From: Azospirillum sp. | Lineage (GTDB): Bacteria; Pseudomonadota; Alphaproteobacteria; Azospirillales; Azospirillaceae | Direction: 5' to 3' | DNA length: 39,403 nt | Assembly: GCA_016124535.1 (NCBI GenBank) | Contig: WGNK01000065.1 | Coordinates: 1 to 39,403 of the forward strand | Shown here: positions 38,457 to 39,403 of the stretch, in pieces | Layout: each line of letters opens with the position of its first letter | Numbering within the stretch: position 1 is the stretch's first letter | The notes under the pieces: generated by a model | Database searches by the model: none | What the model saw: only the letters and a program-made list of their open reading frames with translations | Told to the model about the DNA's origin: nothing | Translations under genes and position numbers: made by a program

Positions 38457-39283
38457 GACGCCGCTCCCAGGTTCAGGTTCGACCAGGCCGAGCGCAGGTG
38501 ATCGATGCCCAGCGGCACCCCTTCGCCTTCCGCGTAGGTTCGGCCGAGCCGCACCGTCTTGACCACGCAACGCAAGCCACCGCGCTGGCGCGAGATCAGT
38601 TCCAGGAATCGGCGTTCATCGGTTCCGTCGATCCCGAGCGACCTCGCCAGCGCTGTGCTGTCTGCCGCGCTCAAGCCGCCGATCGGCGCGTTCTTGCCGA
38701 TCCGGCTGGAAAGCTGGGAAAATGCGCTGATCTTCTCCCGAAGCGTAGTATCGCCGGCCAGAACCAGGCCGATCTTACTCGCGTCGATGATTGCCCGCAG
38801 CTCATCGAGCGCTTTTTGTCCAAGGTGTTGGGCTTCGTCGAGGATCAGGACGCCACGAGTGCCACGCAGATGGGTAACAATCTTTTGGCTCATTTCGATG
38901 GCACCGACGGCCGGGCTGCACAAGCCCAAGACAAACCCGATTGCCTTCAGCATCGGCACCGGCCCCTCGGTGGCGGGACTCATCGTCGCCAGCCAGGCAT
39001 TCGGCCGGCTGTCACGGAAGTTTTCGAGAGCCATCGTCTTGCCGATCCCCGGCTCGCCGACCACGAGGCCATAGTCCGCCGCGAGCTGGGCGTATGTAAT
39101 GGTGGCGATGATTGCCTTAGCGGTCGGCGTCTCAACGAATTCGGGGGCAGTGACCAACTCCACCGGCAACTTGTCGCGCCGGTTCAGGTTGTCGAGCCAG
39201 GCGCCCAACTTGGCGGCAACCGCCGGCCTCATAGGTCCCCTTGAGGAAGCGCGACAGCAGCGAGGCCTCATTGATCCCCTCAT
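38453..39283 (-). CDS. Mu B-like AAA ATPase with an out-of-frame N-terminal stretch
   Basis: A 276-residue target-selection ATPase of the Mu B type. GEPGIGKT (76-83) is Walker A and GVLILDEAQHLG (D149, E150) is Walker B; ETPTAKAIIATITYAQ, GLVLAGDTTL and SQLSSRIGK match B. Residues 4-19 (SMRPRCCRASSRGPMR) do not, but another frame of the same DNA reads INEASLLSRFLKGTYEA, the expected B helix-turn-helix. One missing G in the GGGG run at 39276-39279 and an opposite indel near 39232 would explain it. The product would keep the ATPase but lose the N-terminal DNA-binding motif. Sequencing error is the alternative. Confidence 0.75.
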   Translation of the reverse strand: MRGSMRPRCCRASSRGPMRPAVAAKLGAWLDNLNRRDKLPVELVTAPEFVETPTAKAIIATITYAQLAADYGLVVGEPGIGKTMALENFRDSRPNAWLATMSPATEGPVPMLKAIGFVLGLCSPAVGAIEMSQKIVTHLRGTRGVLILDEAQHLGQKALDELRAIIDASKIGLVLAGDTTLREKISAFSQLSSRIGKNAPIGGLSAADSTALARSLGIDGTDERRFLELISRQRGGLRCVVKTVRLGRTYAEGEGVPLGIDHLRSAWSNLNLGAAS

Positions 39284-39320
39284 TTTATACATGACGGCAA
39301 CATCTATATACTGCACGCTA

Positions 39321-39401
39321 TCACGAGCTATATTTCTGTATCTGGCGAATACCATCACGTCTGGTCGCCTCGTAGAGCGGCCCGACGTAGATCGAATACT
39401 T
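39321..39401 (-). other. C-terminal end of an unidentified reading frame entering from the right
   Basis: An open frame from the window edge ends at TGA 39321-39323 with KYSIYVGPLYEATRRDGIR. In Mu-like order the transposase A gene would end here, but 26 residues are too few to identify it. AT-richer than its neighbours. Confidence 0.2.
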
Positions 39402-39403
39402 AT

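Larger units (their letters stand above)
34836..39403 (-). mobile_element. Degenerate Mu-like prophage remnant (right side cut by window edge)
   Basis: In transcription order from the right edge: B-like ATPase, small protein, GemA, Mor-like activator, I/Z protease-scaffold, T-type capsid. This follows the Mu gene order but lacks everything between Mor and I (lysis, terminase, portal, virion proteins) and everything after T (tail genes). It is therefore a deletion derivative, with a scar between 36738 and 37003. Continuation beyond 39403 is unknown. Confidence 0.75.

Overview
The window is high-GC bacterial DNA with alphaproteobacterial character: a TakP-like TRAP transporter with a Tat-exported binding protein, an SqrR/BigR-type ArsR regulator, DUF2721, and a tRNA-Leu(CAA). 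No 16S rRNA or species marker is present, so I do not name a genus. Chromosomal genes occupy 1-11976 and 27104-34835. Two foreign segments interrupt them: a complete-looking 15 kb integrated element (11977-27103) and a decayed Mu-like prophage remnant (34836 to the right edge).

Left chromosomal part: a PPK2-type polyphosphate kinase broken at about position 139, a RarD-type EamA permease, a class III nucleotide cyclase-like protein, a small secreted protein, gap (GAPDH), a dctPQM TRAP operon with its own terminator and a dyad operator, then a divergent ArsR-AhpD-like pair, a DUF2721 membrane protein and a secreted class C beta-lactamase-family serine hydrolase.

The 15 kb element lies between two identical 73-bp copies of the 3' part of a tRNA-Leu gene. 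It encodes a P4-type integrase, a TumE/TumA-like toxin-antitoxin pair, an AT-rich cargo block (Ntn-hydrolase-like protein, ribbon-helix-helix repressor, unknown protein), an AlpA-like regulator and a TOPRIM-DUF927 primase-helicase. These are followed by a complete HK97-type head and packaging set: portal, fused protease-capsid, accessory head protein, connector, HNH, TerS, TerL and a head-closure candidate. No tail, lysis or lysogeny-repressor gene is visible. This is the layout of a capsid-forming phage satellite (cf-PICI-like) that would make and fill its own heads and borrow tails from a helper phage. Three copies of a structured GGTAACCCC repeat element occur only inside it, each made of two direct and one inverted unit, an AT-rich spacer, then three tandem units. 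They resemble replication iterons or operators and I know of no described counterpart.

Right chromosomal part: tautomerase and TetR genes, then a six-gene minus-strand operon related to the E. coli yjf locus: DUF350 membrane protein, PspA/IM30, two glutathionylspermidine synthase-like proteins (one apparently catalytically dead), a DUF1190 lipoprotein and a K+ channel with RCK-like domain. It is probably an envelope or membrane-stress module.

The Mu-like remnant keeps a B-like ATPase with a scrambled N-terminus, GemA, a Mor-like activator, an I/Z protease-scaffold gene and the T-type capsid gene. It lacks most late genes, and an 86-bp repeat is present in inverted orientation inside and beside it.
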